From Hyphomicrobiales bacterium (lineage in GTDB: Bacteria; Pseudomonadota; Alphaproteobacteria; Rhodospirillales; JACKKN01): 64,000 nucleotides of DNA. Made by a program: the position numbers and the translations under genes. The notes below the pieces were generated by a model. It saw only the letters and a program-made list of their open reading frames with translations, had not been told where the DNA came from and made no database searches. Positions within the stretch are counted from its first letter, which is position 1. Each line of letters starts with the position of its first letter. Where the stretch lies: positions 310,001 through 374,000 of the forward strand of contig JACKKN010000002.1 in the NCBI GenBank assembly GCA_024236415.1. The letters run 5' to 3'. Shown here in pieces: positions 25,716-33,610 of the stretch.

Positions 25716-26651
25716 ATGGACGTCCGCCAACTGCGCACCTTCCTGCACGTGGCCGAGCTTGGCAGTTTCAGCCGCGCCGCCGAGCGCCTGCGCATCGCCC
25801 AGCCGGCCCTGGGCCGGCAGGTGCGCCTGCTGGAGGAGGAGTTGGGAGTCCGCCTGTTCACCCGCCACGGCCGCGGCGTGACCCTGACCCCGCCGGGCAA
25901 GGTGCTGCTGGACCGGGCGGCGGCGATCCTGCGCCAACTGGAGCGCGCCCGGGTCGACGTGGCCGCCGAGGGCGGGGCCGAGAGCGGCCACGTGGTGGTC
26001 GGCCTGCCGCCCACCGTGGCCGACATCCTGGCCGGGCCCCTGGTGGCCCGGTTCCACGACGCCCACCCGCGCATCTCGCTGCGCGTGGTGGTGGGGTTCA
26101 GCGGATTCCTGCAGGAATGGCTGCTCAGCGGGCGCATGGACCTGGCGGTACTGTACACGGCCCGGGTGGCCCGCAACCTGCGGGCCGAGCCCCTGTTGAC
26201 CGAGAACCTGTTCCTGGTCGGGCCCGGCGGCTGCGGCCTGGCGCCGGACGCCGGCGTCCCCTTCGCCGACCTGGCGCGGCGGCCCCTGATCCTGCCCAGC
26301 CCCAGCCACGGCCTGCGCGCCCTGGTGGACGAGACGGCGGCGGCGCGGGGCATCGACCTGACCGTGCCGGTGGAGGCCGACGGCCTGCGCATCCTCAAGG
26401 ACCTGGTGGTGCGCGGGTTGGGCTACACGGTGCTGCCGCTGGCGCCGATCCACGCCGAGGTCACGGGCGGCCTGTTCGCGGCGGCGCCGATCGTGGCCCC
26501 GGACCTGACCCGCCGGGTGGTCCTGGCCGGGGCCGTTGCCGGGGCCCAGGGTCGGCCCGCGCCGCCGCCGGTGGCGGCCTTCGGCCAGGTGCTGCGCGGC
26601 GAGGTCCGGCGTATGGTCGAGGCCGGGGAATGGTCCGGCGTTCTGCTATAA
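25716..26651 (+). CDS. LysR-family transcriptional regulator
   Basis: A 311-residue regulator. The N-terminal winged helix (MDVRQLRTFLHVAELGSFSRAAERLRIAQPALGRQVRLLE) is classical; the effector domain begins at about residue 90. The C-terminal part has the LVDETAAARGIDL and VVRGLGYTVLPLAPI blocks of the NAC/CynR-like group. It lies divergent from the DUF2784 operon with an AT-rich 141-bp gap and upstream of the acyl-CoA dehydrogenase gene on the same strand, so it may control either side. Confidence 0.9.
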   Translation: MDVRQLRTFLHVAELGSFSRAAERLRIAQPALGRQVRLLEEELGVRLFTRHGRGVTLTPPGKVLLDRAAAILRQLERARVDVAAEGGAESGHVVVGLPPTVADILAGPLVARFHDAHPRISLRVVVGFSGFLQEWLLSGRMDLAVLYTARVARNLRAEPLLTENLFLVGPGGCGLAPDAGVPFADLARRPLILPSPSHGLRALVDETAAARGIDLTVPVEADGLRILKDLVVRGLGYTVLPLAPIHAEVTGGLFAAAPIVAPDLTRRVVLAGAVAGAQGRPAPPPVAAFGQVLRGEVRRMVEAGEWSGVLL

Positions 26652-26743
26652 AATAATTATCTAGCTCATAGGCGCCGAATGTTCTGGCCCGGCGGCCCGG
26701 GATTCGCTACGCCAGATGCGCGGACACGACGAGGAAGGCTGCC

Positions 26744-27916
26744 ATGAATCACGACTACCTGGGCAAGGACGATCCCTATGCAGACATCCGGGAATCCGTG
26801 CAGAAGCTCTGCGCCGACTTCCCCGGCGAGTACTGGCGCCAGCTCGACGCCGAGCGCGCCTACCCCACCTCCTTCGTCCAGGCCCTGACCGACAGCGGCT
26901 TCCTGTCGGTGCTGATCCCCGAGGAATACGGCGGCGCCGGCCTGGGCGTGGGCGCGGCGGCGGCGATCCTGGAGGAGATCCAGAAATCGGGAGGCAACGG
27001 CGGCGCCTGCCACGCCCAGATGTACATCATGGGCACGGTCCTGCGCCACGGCAGCGAGGAGCAGAAGCAGACCTACCTGCCCAAGATCGCCAGCGGCGAG
27101 CTGCGCCTGCAGGCGTTCGGCGTGACGGAGCCCACCAGCGGCACCGACACCACCCGCATCCGCACCACGGCGGTGCGCGACGGCGACGAATACGTGGTCA
27201 ACGGCCAAAAGGTGTGGACCAGCCGCATCGCCCACAGCGACCTGATGCTGCTGCTGGCCCGCACCACGCCCCGCGACCAGGTGGAGAAGCGCCACCAGGG
27301 CATGTCCGTGTTCCTGATCGACATCCGCGAGGCCCAGGGCAAGGGGCTGACCATCCGCCCGATCCGGGCGATGATCAATCATTCGACCACCGAGGTGTTC
27401 TTCGACGACCTGCGCATCCCCGCCGACTCCCTGATCGGCGAGGAGGGCAAGGGCTTCCGCTACATCCTGGACGGCATGAACGCCGAGCGCATCCTGGTCG
27501 CCGCCGAGTGCATCGGCGACGCCCGCTGGTTCATCGACAAGGCCAGCGCCTACGCCGCCGAGCGCCAGGTCTTCGGCCGCCCCATCGGCCAGAACCAGGG
27601 CATCCAGTTCCCCATCGCCCGCGCCTATGCCCAGACCGAGGCGGCGGACCTGATGGTCAAGCGCGCCGCCCACCTGTTCGAGGCGGGCGTGCCCTGCGGC
27701 GCCGAGGCCAACATGGCCAAGCTGCTGGCGTCCGAGGCCTCGTGGCAGGCCGCCGACACCTGCCTGCAGACCCACGGCGGGTTCGGCTTCGCCGAGGAAT
27801 ACGACGTCGAGCGCAAGTTCCGCGAGACCCGCCTCTATCAGGTGGCGCCCATCTCCACCAACCTGATCCTCAGCTACGTGGCCGAACACGTGCTGGGCCT
27901 GCCCCGGTCCTATTGA
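26744..27916 (+). CDS. Acyl-CoA dehydrogenase
   Basis: A 390-residue flavoenzyme that oxidises an acyl-CoA at the alpha-beta bond. The N-terminal helical part has FLSVLIPEEYGGAGLG, the mid-domain has the FAD/substrate block AFGVTEPTSGTDTTRIRT and the C-terminal part QTHGGFGFAEEYDVERKFRETRLYQVA. The canonical C-terminal Glu (YEG) is replaced by YQV; a Glu at 248 in the DGMNAERILVAAE helix matches the alternative base position of isovaleryl-CoA dehydrogenases. This suggests a branched or short substrate (inference). It precedes a CoA-transferase/hydratase cluster. Confidence 0.92.
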   Translation: MNHDYLGKDDPYADIRESVQKLCADFPGEYWRQLDAERAYPTSFVQALTDSGFLSVLIPEEYGGAGLGVGAAAAILEEIQKSGGNGGACHAQMYIMGTVLRHGSEEQKQTYLPKIASGELRLQAFGVTEPTSGTDTTRIRTTAVRDGDEYVVNGQKVWTSRIAHSDLMLLLARTTPRDQVEKRHQGMSVFLIDIREAQGKGLTIRPIRAMINHSTTEVFFDDLRIPADSLIGEEGKGFRYILDGMNAERILVAAECIGDARWFIDKASAYAAERQVFGRPIGQNQGIQFPIARAYAQTEAADLMVKRAAHLFEAGVPCGAEANMAKLLASEASWQAADTCLQTHGGFGFAEEYDVERKFRETRLYQVAPISTNLILSYVAEHVLGLPRSY

Positions 27917-27984
27917 CCGGAGGTCCCGGCCGGTGGCCGTGAAATGAAATGACAGATTTATGACGACTCCAGTACAGTCGATTC

Positions 27985-28719
27985 ATGCATGGGTTGTTCG
28001 CCAGTTGCCTGCGGCAGGTGCGGGCCGATCGGCGGCTGCGGGCGACCGTCCTGGTCGCGGCCGGCGGCACGGCCCTGTTCTTCGCCCTGCACCTGGCCAA
28101 CGTGCTGGCGGGCACGCGCTTCGACCCGGACAACCTCTTCCTGGCGGCAGGATTCAAAGACCGCGCCTTCTCGCTGACGGCCGACAACGGCTACGCCGAG
28201 ATCTTCGAGTACCTGCTGCTGGCCCTGATCATCCTGGCCTTCGCCCGCCTGGCGATGACCCTGCGGCGGCCGACCTTCGCCGCCTTCACCTTCATCTTCG
28301 TCTACTATCTGGCCGACGATTCCCTGCGCATCCACGAGCAGACCGGCCGCTTCCTGGTGCGCACCCTCGACCTGCCGGCCATCGGCGGCCTGCGCGGCCA
28401 GGACCTGGGCGAGCTGGCGACCTGGGCCATGGTCGGGGTGCCGCTGCTGGGGTTCCTGGCCTGGTCCCTTTGGCGCAGTTCGGGGCGCGAGCGGGCGGCC
28501 GGCCTGGTCCTGACCGCCTGGTTCTTCGCCCTGGCGTTCTTCGGCGGCATCGTCGACATGCTGTCCATCATGGTCCGGCACGACAAGTACCTGCACCACG
28601 TGATGGCGTTCCTGGAGGACGGCGGCGAGATGGCGGTGATCGTGGTGATCGTCGCCCTGGTCCTGTCGCTGCCCGGCTACCTGGACCCGGGGGGTGGGCC
28701 GGGAGATGAGCGACCCTAG
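27985..28719 (+). CDS. Hypothetical polytopic membrane protein
   Basis: A 244-residue protein with about six membrane segments and no family I recognise. Charged motifs at segment ends (FVYYLADDSLRIHEQTG; VDMLSIMVRHDKYLHHVMAFLEDGGEMA) contain Asp, Glu and several His, a pattern seen in membrane redox or metal enzymes, but no function is claimed. It lies 68 nt after the acyl-CoA dehydrogenase and overlaps the next methyltransferase by 14 nt. Confidence 0.75.
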   Translation: MHGLFASCLRQVRADRRLRATVLVAAGGTALFFALHLANVLAGTRFDPDNLFLAAGFKDRAFSLTADNGYAEIFEYLLLALIILAFARLAMTLRRPTFAAFTFIFVYYLADDSLRIHEQTGRFLVRTLDLPAIGGLRGQDLGELATWAMVGVPLLGFLAWSLWRSSGRERAAGLVLTAWFFALAFFGGIVDMLSIMVRHDKYLHHVMAFLEDGGEMAVIVVIVALVLSLPGYLDPGGGPGDERP

Positions 28720-29311
28720 CTTCTGGGACGAGAAATTCGCCGACGACGCCTACATGTTCGGCACCGAGCCCAACGAGTTCCTGGAAACCCAGGCCCCCCT
28801 GTTCCGCCCCGGCATGGCCGCCCTGGCGGTGGCCGACGGCGAGGGGCGCAACGGCGTCTGGCTGGCGGGCCGGGGGCTGGAGGTGACCTCGGTCGACTTC
28901 TCGTCGCGCGGCCTGGACAAGGCGCGGCGCCTGGCCGCCGAACGGGGCGTATCCCTGCACACGGTCCGCGCCGACCTGCTGCACTGGGACTGGCCGGTGG
29001 CCGCCTTCGACGCCGTGGTGTCCATGTACATCCACTTCGCCGAACGGGACCGGCGGCGGGTCCACGCCGCCATGGTCGCCGCCCTGCGCCCCGGCGGGGT
29101 GCTGGTGCTGGAATCCTTCAATCCCGACCAGGTGGGCCGCGGCAGCGGCGGCCCGCCCACCGCCGACCTGATGTACACCGCCGACATGCTGCGCGGCGAC
29201 TTCGCCGCCCTGGAGATCGACATGGTCGAAGAGCTGACATTCCCGCGGCCGCGCGGCCGCCACGCCGGCAAGGACGTCTCGATCGTGCGCCTGGTGGCGC
29301 GCAAGCCATGA
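28706..29311 (+). CDS. Class I SAM-dependent methyltransferase, TehB-like
   Basis: A 201-residue methyltransferase. The start FWDEKFADDAYMFGTEPNEFL and motif ALAVADGEGRNGVWLAGRG (motif I variant with ADGEGRN) are typical of the TehB/thiopurine-like group common in proteobacteria; VTSVDFSSRGLDKARRLA carries motif II. Start is placed at 28706 (ATG right after GGGAG); 28694 is also in frame and would add four residues. It overlaps the genes on both sides (14 nt and ATGA), so it is translated as part of the CoA operon. Substrate unknown. Confidence 0.85.
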   Translation: MSDPSFWDEKFADDAYMFGTEPNEFLETQAPLFRPGMAALAVADGEGRNGVWLAGRGLEVTSVDFSSRGLDKARRLAAERGVSLHTVRADLLHWDWPVAAFDAVVSMYIHFAERDRRRVHAAMVAALRPGGVLVLESFNPDQVGRGSGGPPTADLMYTADMLRGDFAALEIDMVEELTFPRPRGRHAGKDVSIVRLVARKP

Positions 29312-30450
29312 GCGACGCCCCCGGCAACAAGGGGCCGCTGGACGGGGTCCTGGTGCTGACCCTCGAACAGGCGGTGGCGGCGCCTTTCTGCTCCTGCCGC
29401 CTGGCCGACGCCGGCGCCCGGGTGATCAAGATCGAGCGCCCCGTGGGCGACTTCGCCCGCGCCTACGACCGCGTGGTCCACGGCGAGGCCAGCTACTTCG
29501 TGTGGCTGAACCGGGGCAAGGAATCGCTGATCGTGGACATCAAGGACGCCGCCGACCGCGACCTGATGTACCGCATCCTGGCGCGCGCCGACGTGTTCAT
29601 CCAGAACCTGGCGCCCGGGGCCGCGGCCCGCGCCGGGTTCGGCTCGGCCGACCTGCGGGCCCGGTTCCCGCGGCTCGTCACCTGCGACATCTCGGGCTAC
29701 GGCGAGGACAACACGTACCGCGAGATGAAGGCCTACGACATGCTGGTGCAGGCGGAAAGCGGCCTCGCCTCCATCACCGGCGGGCCCGAGGCGCCGGCCC
29801 GGGTCGGCGTGTCGGCCTGCGACATCGCCACCGGCATGTACGCCCACGCCGGCATCCTGGAGGCGCTGTACGCCCGCGAGCGCACGGGCAAGGGGTCGGG
29901 GGTGTCGGTGTCGCTGTTCGATTCAATGGCCGACTGGATGGCCGTGCCGCTGCTGCACCAGGACTACGGCGGCAGGGCGCCGACCCGGGTCGGCCTGCGC
30001 CACCCCTCCATCGCCCCCTACGAGGCGTTCGAGACCCGCGACGGGCACCCGGTTCTGATCTCGATCCAGAACGAGCGCGAGTGGGCGCGTCTGGCGGGGC
30101 AGGTCCTGGGCCATCCGGAATGGGCGACCGAGGGGCCGTTCAGCAGCGGCGTCTCGCGCGCCGCCCACCGCGACGACCTGAAGCGCGAGATCGACGCCGT
30201 GTTCGGCCGCCACACCCGCGACGAGATCGCCGCCAAGCTGCGCACCGCCGACATCGCCTACGGCTTCGTCAACTCGGTGGCCGGCCTGTCCGAGCACCCG
30301 GCCCTGCGCCGGGTGCGGGTCGCCTCGCCGACCGGCGACGTCGACATGCCGGCGCCGCCCCTGCGCCACGCCGGCGGCGAGCCCGCACTGCGCCCGATCC
30401 CGGCCCTGGGCGCCCACAACGACGCCATCCGCAAGGAGTTCGAGACATGA
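29308..30450 (+). CDS. CaiB/BaiF (class III) CoA-transferase, mesaconyl/itaconate-type candidate
   Basis: A 380-residue class III CoA-transferase. The start is GVLVLTLEQAVAAPFCSCRLADAGARVIKIERP; the CDISGYGEDNTYREMKAYDMLVQAESG block and the likely catalytic Asp in VGVSACDIATGMYAHAG follow. This pattern is closest, from memory, to intramolecular mesaconyl-CoA transferase and dicarboxylate transferases. ATGA overlaps on both sides couple it to the methyltransferase and to the MaoC-like hydratase, which fits a C5-dicarboxylate or branched acyl-CoA route. The precise substrate is inference. Confidence 0.88.
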   Translation: MSDAPGNKGPLDGVLVLTLEQAVAAPFCSCRLADAGARVIKIERPVGDFARAYDRVVHGEASYFVWLNRGKESLIVDIKDAADRDLMYRILARADVFIQNLAPGAAARAGFGSADLRARFPRLVTCDISGYGEDNTYREMKAYDMLVQAESGLASITGGPEAPARVGVSACDIATGMYAHAGILEALYARERTGKGSGVSVSLFDSMADWMAVPLLHQDYGGRAPTRVGLRHPSIAPYEAFETRDGHPVLISIQNEREWARLAGQVLGHPEWATEGPFSSGVSRAAHRDDLKREIDAVFGRHTRDEIAAKLRTADIAYGFVNSVAGLSEHPALRRVRVASPTGDVDMPAPPLRHAGGEPALRPIPALGAHNDAIRKEFET

Positions 30451-31328
30451 CCCCGCAAGCCTCCACGCCCCTCGACGTCGACCACCTGCGCGGCTGGGTC
30501 GGCAGCACCGAGGAGACCCACGAGCTGATCGCCGCCGCGCCCCTGGCCGGCCTGGCGGCGACCCTGGACCGGGACGAGCCCATGCCGGCGGACGGCGACC
30601 CGGTGCCGCCGGGGGGCAGTTGGCTGTTCTTCCAGCCGCGCGTGGCCATGGCCGGGCTGGGCCGCGACGGCCACCCGGCCCGCGGCGGGTTCCTGCCGCC
30701 GGTGCCCCTGCCGCGGCGCATGTTCGCCGGCGGGCGGTTCGAGTTCGCCGCCCCCCTGCGCGTGGGCGTGGCGGCGCGGCGCGTGTCCACGGTCAAGACC
30801 GTGGACGCCAAGGACGGCGCCTCGGGCCCCCTGGTCTTCGTCACCGTGCGCCACGAGGTGTTCGACGGCGCCGACTTCTGCCTGTCGGAGGAACACGACA
30901 TCGTCTACCGCGAGGACCCGGACCCGGCCAACCCGCCGCCGGCGCCCAAGGCCCTGCCCGCCCCGGGCACGGCGGTGTGGCGGCGCACCGTGCACCCGAC
31001 CCCGGTGATGCTGTTCCGCTATTCGGCGGTCACCTTCAACGGCCACCGCATCCACTACGACCGCGACTACGCCACGGGGGTCGAGGGCTACCCGGGGCTG
31101 GTGTTCCACGGGCCGCTGACGGCGACCCTGCTGATGGACCTGTGCCGGCGCGAGAGGCCCGAGGCGACCATGACCGGCTTCTCGTTCCGCGCCCGGCGGC
31201 CCCTGTTCGACACGGCGGACTTCACCATCGCCGGCGAGCCCGCCGCCGACGGCGCCTCGGCGCGCCTGTGGGCCCTGGACCCCGAGGGCGCCCTGGCCAT
31301 GGACGCCACCGCCACCTTCGCCGCCTGA
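30447..31328 (+). CDS. FAS1-like/MaoC dehydratase, mesaconyl/itaconyl-CoA hydratase type
   Basis: A 293-residue double hot-dog protein. The N-terminal half (residues 1-150) has GGSWLFFQPRVAMAGLGRDGH and the C-terminal half has the hydratase-2-like FRYSAVTFNGHRIHYDRDYA, with the Asp/His pair of MaoC active sites (N-x-H-x-I-H-Y-D), then GYPGLVFHGPLTATLLMD. This architecture is that of mesaconyl-C4-CoA hydratase and relatives. It overlaps the CoA-transferase gene by ATGA. Together they could hydrate and transfer a C5 dicarboxyl-CoA; a lyase gene to complete that path is not seen here. Confidence 0.88.
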   Translation: MTPQASTPLDVDHLRGWVGSTEETHELIAAAPLAGLAATLDRDEPMPADGDPVPPGGSWLFFQPRVAMAGLGRDGHPARGGFLPPVPLPRRMFAGGRFEFAAPLRVGVAARRVSTVKTVDAKDGASGPLVFVTVRHEVFDGADFCLSEEHDIVYREDPDPANPPPAPKALPAPGTAVWRRTVHPTPVMLFRYSAVTFNGHRIHYDRDYATGVEGYPGLVFHGPLTATLLMDLCRRERPEATMTGFSFRARRPLFDTADFTIAGEPAADGASARLWALDPEGALAMDATATFAA

Positions 31329-31338
31329 GGACGTCCGG

Positions 31339-32067
31339 TCAGAACAGCCGGCTGACCCCGACCAGGCCGTCGTCGCCCACGCGCAGGCCGAAGCTGATGC
31401 GCCGCTGCTCCAGTTCGGGGCCGCTGTGGACGCCGTAGATGTCGTACATGTCCGCCTTGCGCGGCGGGTTGACGGGCACCCCCGTGGGGTCCCAGGCGAA
31501 CAGCAGCCTGGCGAACGACGCCTGGGCCCGGTCGAAGGCCGGCGACGGCCACTTGTAGGCGGCGAAGTGGAAGCGGCCGGCGACACAGGCGTTGACGATC
31601 CAGAAGAAGTTCTCGCCCTGCATCTCCAGCCCCCGGGGCGCACCGTCGAAAACCCCGGCCGACCCCATGGCGCCCAGCATCTGGCGCCAGTCCTGGGGCC
31701 GCAGGCCGACCCGCTCGACCTGGCCGCGCCAGGGCGTGAACAGGTCGCTGGGCTGGCCGATGGCCAGTTGCGTCAGGTTGGGCTCGCCGCGCACCTGGAC
31801 CTTGAGGGTGGGCGGGCCGCCGGCGGTGTCCAGGTCGTAGATGCGGAACTGCTCCTTGTAGATGCCGTTGTAGACGAACCGCGCCCGGTCCGGCGCCCCG
31901 TTGGCGCACTGGCCGCGGATGTCGTCGCCGTTGAGGAAGCTGTAGATGGAGAACTTCAGCACCGCCGGATTGTCGGCGCCGCCGCGGTAGGCGCAGGCGG
32001 CGAGCAGGCCGGCCGCCAGCAGCAGCACCAGGCCGGAGGTCGGGCGGGACGCGCGGAATCGGGGCAT
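31339..32067 (-). CDS. Hypothetical lipoprotein
   Basis: A 242-residue protein with a signal peptide ending in a lipobox (GLLAACAY, lipidated Cys at about residue 25). The mature part has SFLNGDDIRGQCANGAPDRARFVYNGIYKEQFRIYDLD and a C-terminal YDIYGVHSGPELEQRR. I do not recognise a family. It converges with the hydratase gene (10 nt between stops) and is divergent from the DMT transporter. Likely attached to the outer membrane. Confidence 0.75.
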   Translation of the reverse strand: MPRFRASRPTSGLVLLLAAGLLAACAYRGGADNPAVLKFSIYSFLNGDDIRGQCANGAPDRARFVYNGIYKEQFRIYDLDTAGGPPTLKVQVRGEPNLTQLAIGQPSDLFTPWRGQVERVGLRPQDWRQMLGAMGSAGVFDGAPRGLEMQGENFFWIVNACVAGRFHFAAYKWPSPAFDRAQASFARLLFAWDPTGVPVNPPRKADMYDIYGVHSGPELEQRRISFGLRVGDDGLVGVSRLF

Positions 32068-32191
32068 GGGGTCGTTCCTTGTCGCAGGGTGGTCCGCATC
32101 AAGCCTACCACGAACGGCCGGCAAGGCCAGCCGGTTGCGGCCCGGCGGCGCGGCGCGTAAAGTCGCGGCTTTTCCGCCGGAAACCCGCGCC

Positions 32192-33124
32192 GTGAGCGAC
32201 CGCCCCCCCACCGAACCGCCGCCCCGCGACGGCGGCACCGCGCACCCCTACCTGCTGCTGGTGCTGACGGTCCTGTTCTGGGCCGGCAACGTCATCGCCG
32301 GGCGGTTCATGGCCGACACGGCGCCGCCCATCACCCTGGCCTTCTGCCGCTGGTCCCTGGCGCTGGTGCTGGTGCTGCCGTTCGGCCTGGCGCACCTGCG
32401 CGACACGGCGCGGCGACTGGCGCCGCACCGGCGCCTGGTGGCGGTGCTGGGCCTGCTGGGGGTGACCGGGTTCAACACCTTCCTGTACGCCGGGCTCAAC
32501 CACACCACCGCCATCAACGCCACCGTGGTCGGCACGGCCACGCCGGCGGTGATCCCCCTGATCGCCTGGATCGTCCACCGCACCCCGGTCCGCGCCGGCC
32601 AGGCGTGGGGCATCGGCCTCGTCACCCTGGGCGTGTTCGCGGTGATCCTGCAGGGCGACCCGGCGGCCATCACCCACCTGCGCTTCAACCTGGGCGACCT
32701 GCTGGTGCTGTGCTCGGTGCTGGTCTGGGCCACCTATTCGGTGCTGCTGGTGTTCCTGCCGCCGGGGATCAACCCCCTGGCCTTCCTGTCGGCGGTGTTC
32801 GCCGTCGGCTGGGTCGGGCTGCTGCCCCTGGTGGCCTGGGACTGGAGCCAGGGCCACCGCCTGCCGGTGACCGCGGCCACCCTGTCGGCCATCGGCTTCA
32901 CGGCCGTGTTCCCGTCGATCCTGTCGTTCCTGTTCTGGATGCGCGCCGTGGCCCGGGTCGGGCCGACCACGGCCGGGTTCTTCATGAACCTGGTGCCCGT
33001 GTTCACGGCCCTGCTGGCGGTGGCGCTGCTGGGCGAGACCCTGCACCTGTACCACCTGGCCGGGCTGGCCTTCGTGTTCGCCGGCATCCGCCTGGCGACC
33101 CGGGTCCGCGGGGACCCGGCCTGA
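32192..33124 (+). CDS. DMT-superfamily (EamA) transporter
   Basis: A 310-residue inner-membrane protein with ten helices in two EamA repeats. The first repeat starts LVLTVLFWAGNVIAGRFMAD and the second LLVLCSVLVWATYSVLLVF; the tail GLAFVFAGIRLATRV is typical. The start codon is GTG at 32192, chosen because it precedes a short cytoplasmic leader and the first helix; no ATG precedes the helix in frame closer than 32066. Such carriers export metabolites or amino acids; substrate unknown. It converges on an ArsR gene. Confidence 0.85.
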   Translation: MSDRPPTEPPPRDGGTAHPYLLLVLTVLFWAGNVIAGRFMADTAPPITLAFCRWSLALVLVLPFGLAHLRDTARRLAPHRRLVAVLGLLGVTGFNTFLYAGLNHTTAINATVVGTATPAVIPLIAWIVHRTPVRAGQAWGIGLVTLGVFAVILQGDPAAITHLRFNLGDLLVLCSVLVWATYSVLLVFLPPGINPLAFLSAVFAVGWVGLLPLVAWDWSQGHRLPVTAATLSAIGFTAVFPSILSFLFWMRAVARVGPTTAGFFMNLVPVFTALLAVALLGETLHLYHLAGLAFVFAGIRLATRVRGDPA

Positions 33125-33142
33125 ACCTCGCCCCTGGGGGCG

Positions 33143-33457
33143 TCAGTCAGCGCCGCCGGGCAGGGGGCCGTGCCAGTGCGCCAGCACGTCCAGGACCCGT
33201 TCGGCCTCGTGGCCGGAACGGGAATAGAGGATGCGGTGGCCGCTGCGCCGGGTCGCCACCACGCCGGCCTTGCGCAGCTTGGCCAGGTGCTGGGACAGGC
33301 AGGACTGCTTGGTCCCGGTGGATCGGGCCAGGTCGGCGACCGAGTGCTCGCCGTCCGACAGGCGGCACAGGACCTTGAAGCGGATGGGATTGGAAAGGAG
33401 CCGCAACAGGCCGCTGGCGCGCGCGGCGTTGGCCTGCAGCGTTTCGACGTCGTTCAT
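33143..33457 (-). CDS. ArsR/SmtB-family regulator
   Basis: A 104-residue winged-helix repressor. LLSNPIRFKVLCRLSDGEHSV and DLARSTGTKQSCLSQHLAKL followed by RKAGVVATRRSGHRILY is the classical ArsR helix-turn-helix and wing. It has a Cys in the LCRLSDGE turn (residue 31), as in the persulfide sensors BigR and SqrR, but their second, C-terminal Cys is missing; another Cys (residue 53) lies in the recognition helix. Redox or sulfide sensing is therefore possible but not shown. AAGGG precedes the start. Confidence 0.88.
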   Translation of the reverse strand: MNDVETLQANAARASGLLRLLSNPIRFKVLCRLSDGEHSVADLARSTGTKQSCLSQHLAKLRKAGVVATRRSGHRILYSRSGHEAERVLDVLAHWHGPLPGGAD

Positions 33458-33509
33458 TGAAGGAAACCCTTCTTGTTCTGTTGTTACCTGACGAATCGGT
33501 CCTTCCTTG

Positions 33510-33603
33510 CATTCAGAATGGGGAAGCGCCGGGCCGAGCGCAAGTCATGGCCGCCATGCGCCAACCGCAACCCGCGGTTGGAAGTCCACAAATTCCGTTG
33601 AAT
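33510..33603. promoter_or_regulatory. Possible operator sites upstream of the ArsR gene
   Basis: Two ATTC/GAAT inverted repeats lie in the 153-bp gap between the ArsR gene start (33457) and the glycosyltransferase stop: CATTC-A-GAATG at 33510-33520 and ATTC-CGTT-GAAT at 33592-33603. ArsR-type sensors of the BigR/SqrR group bind ATTC-N8-GAAT; the spacing here differs (1 and 4), so autoregulation through these sites is only a possibility. Confidence 0.25.
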
Positions 33604-33610
33604 GGGACCG

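Noticed and set aside
31088..31909. Minus-strand frame overlapping the lipoprotein gene
   Set aside because: It is a +1 shadow of the lipoprotein frame; the genuine frame has a signal peptide and lipobox.
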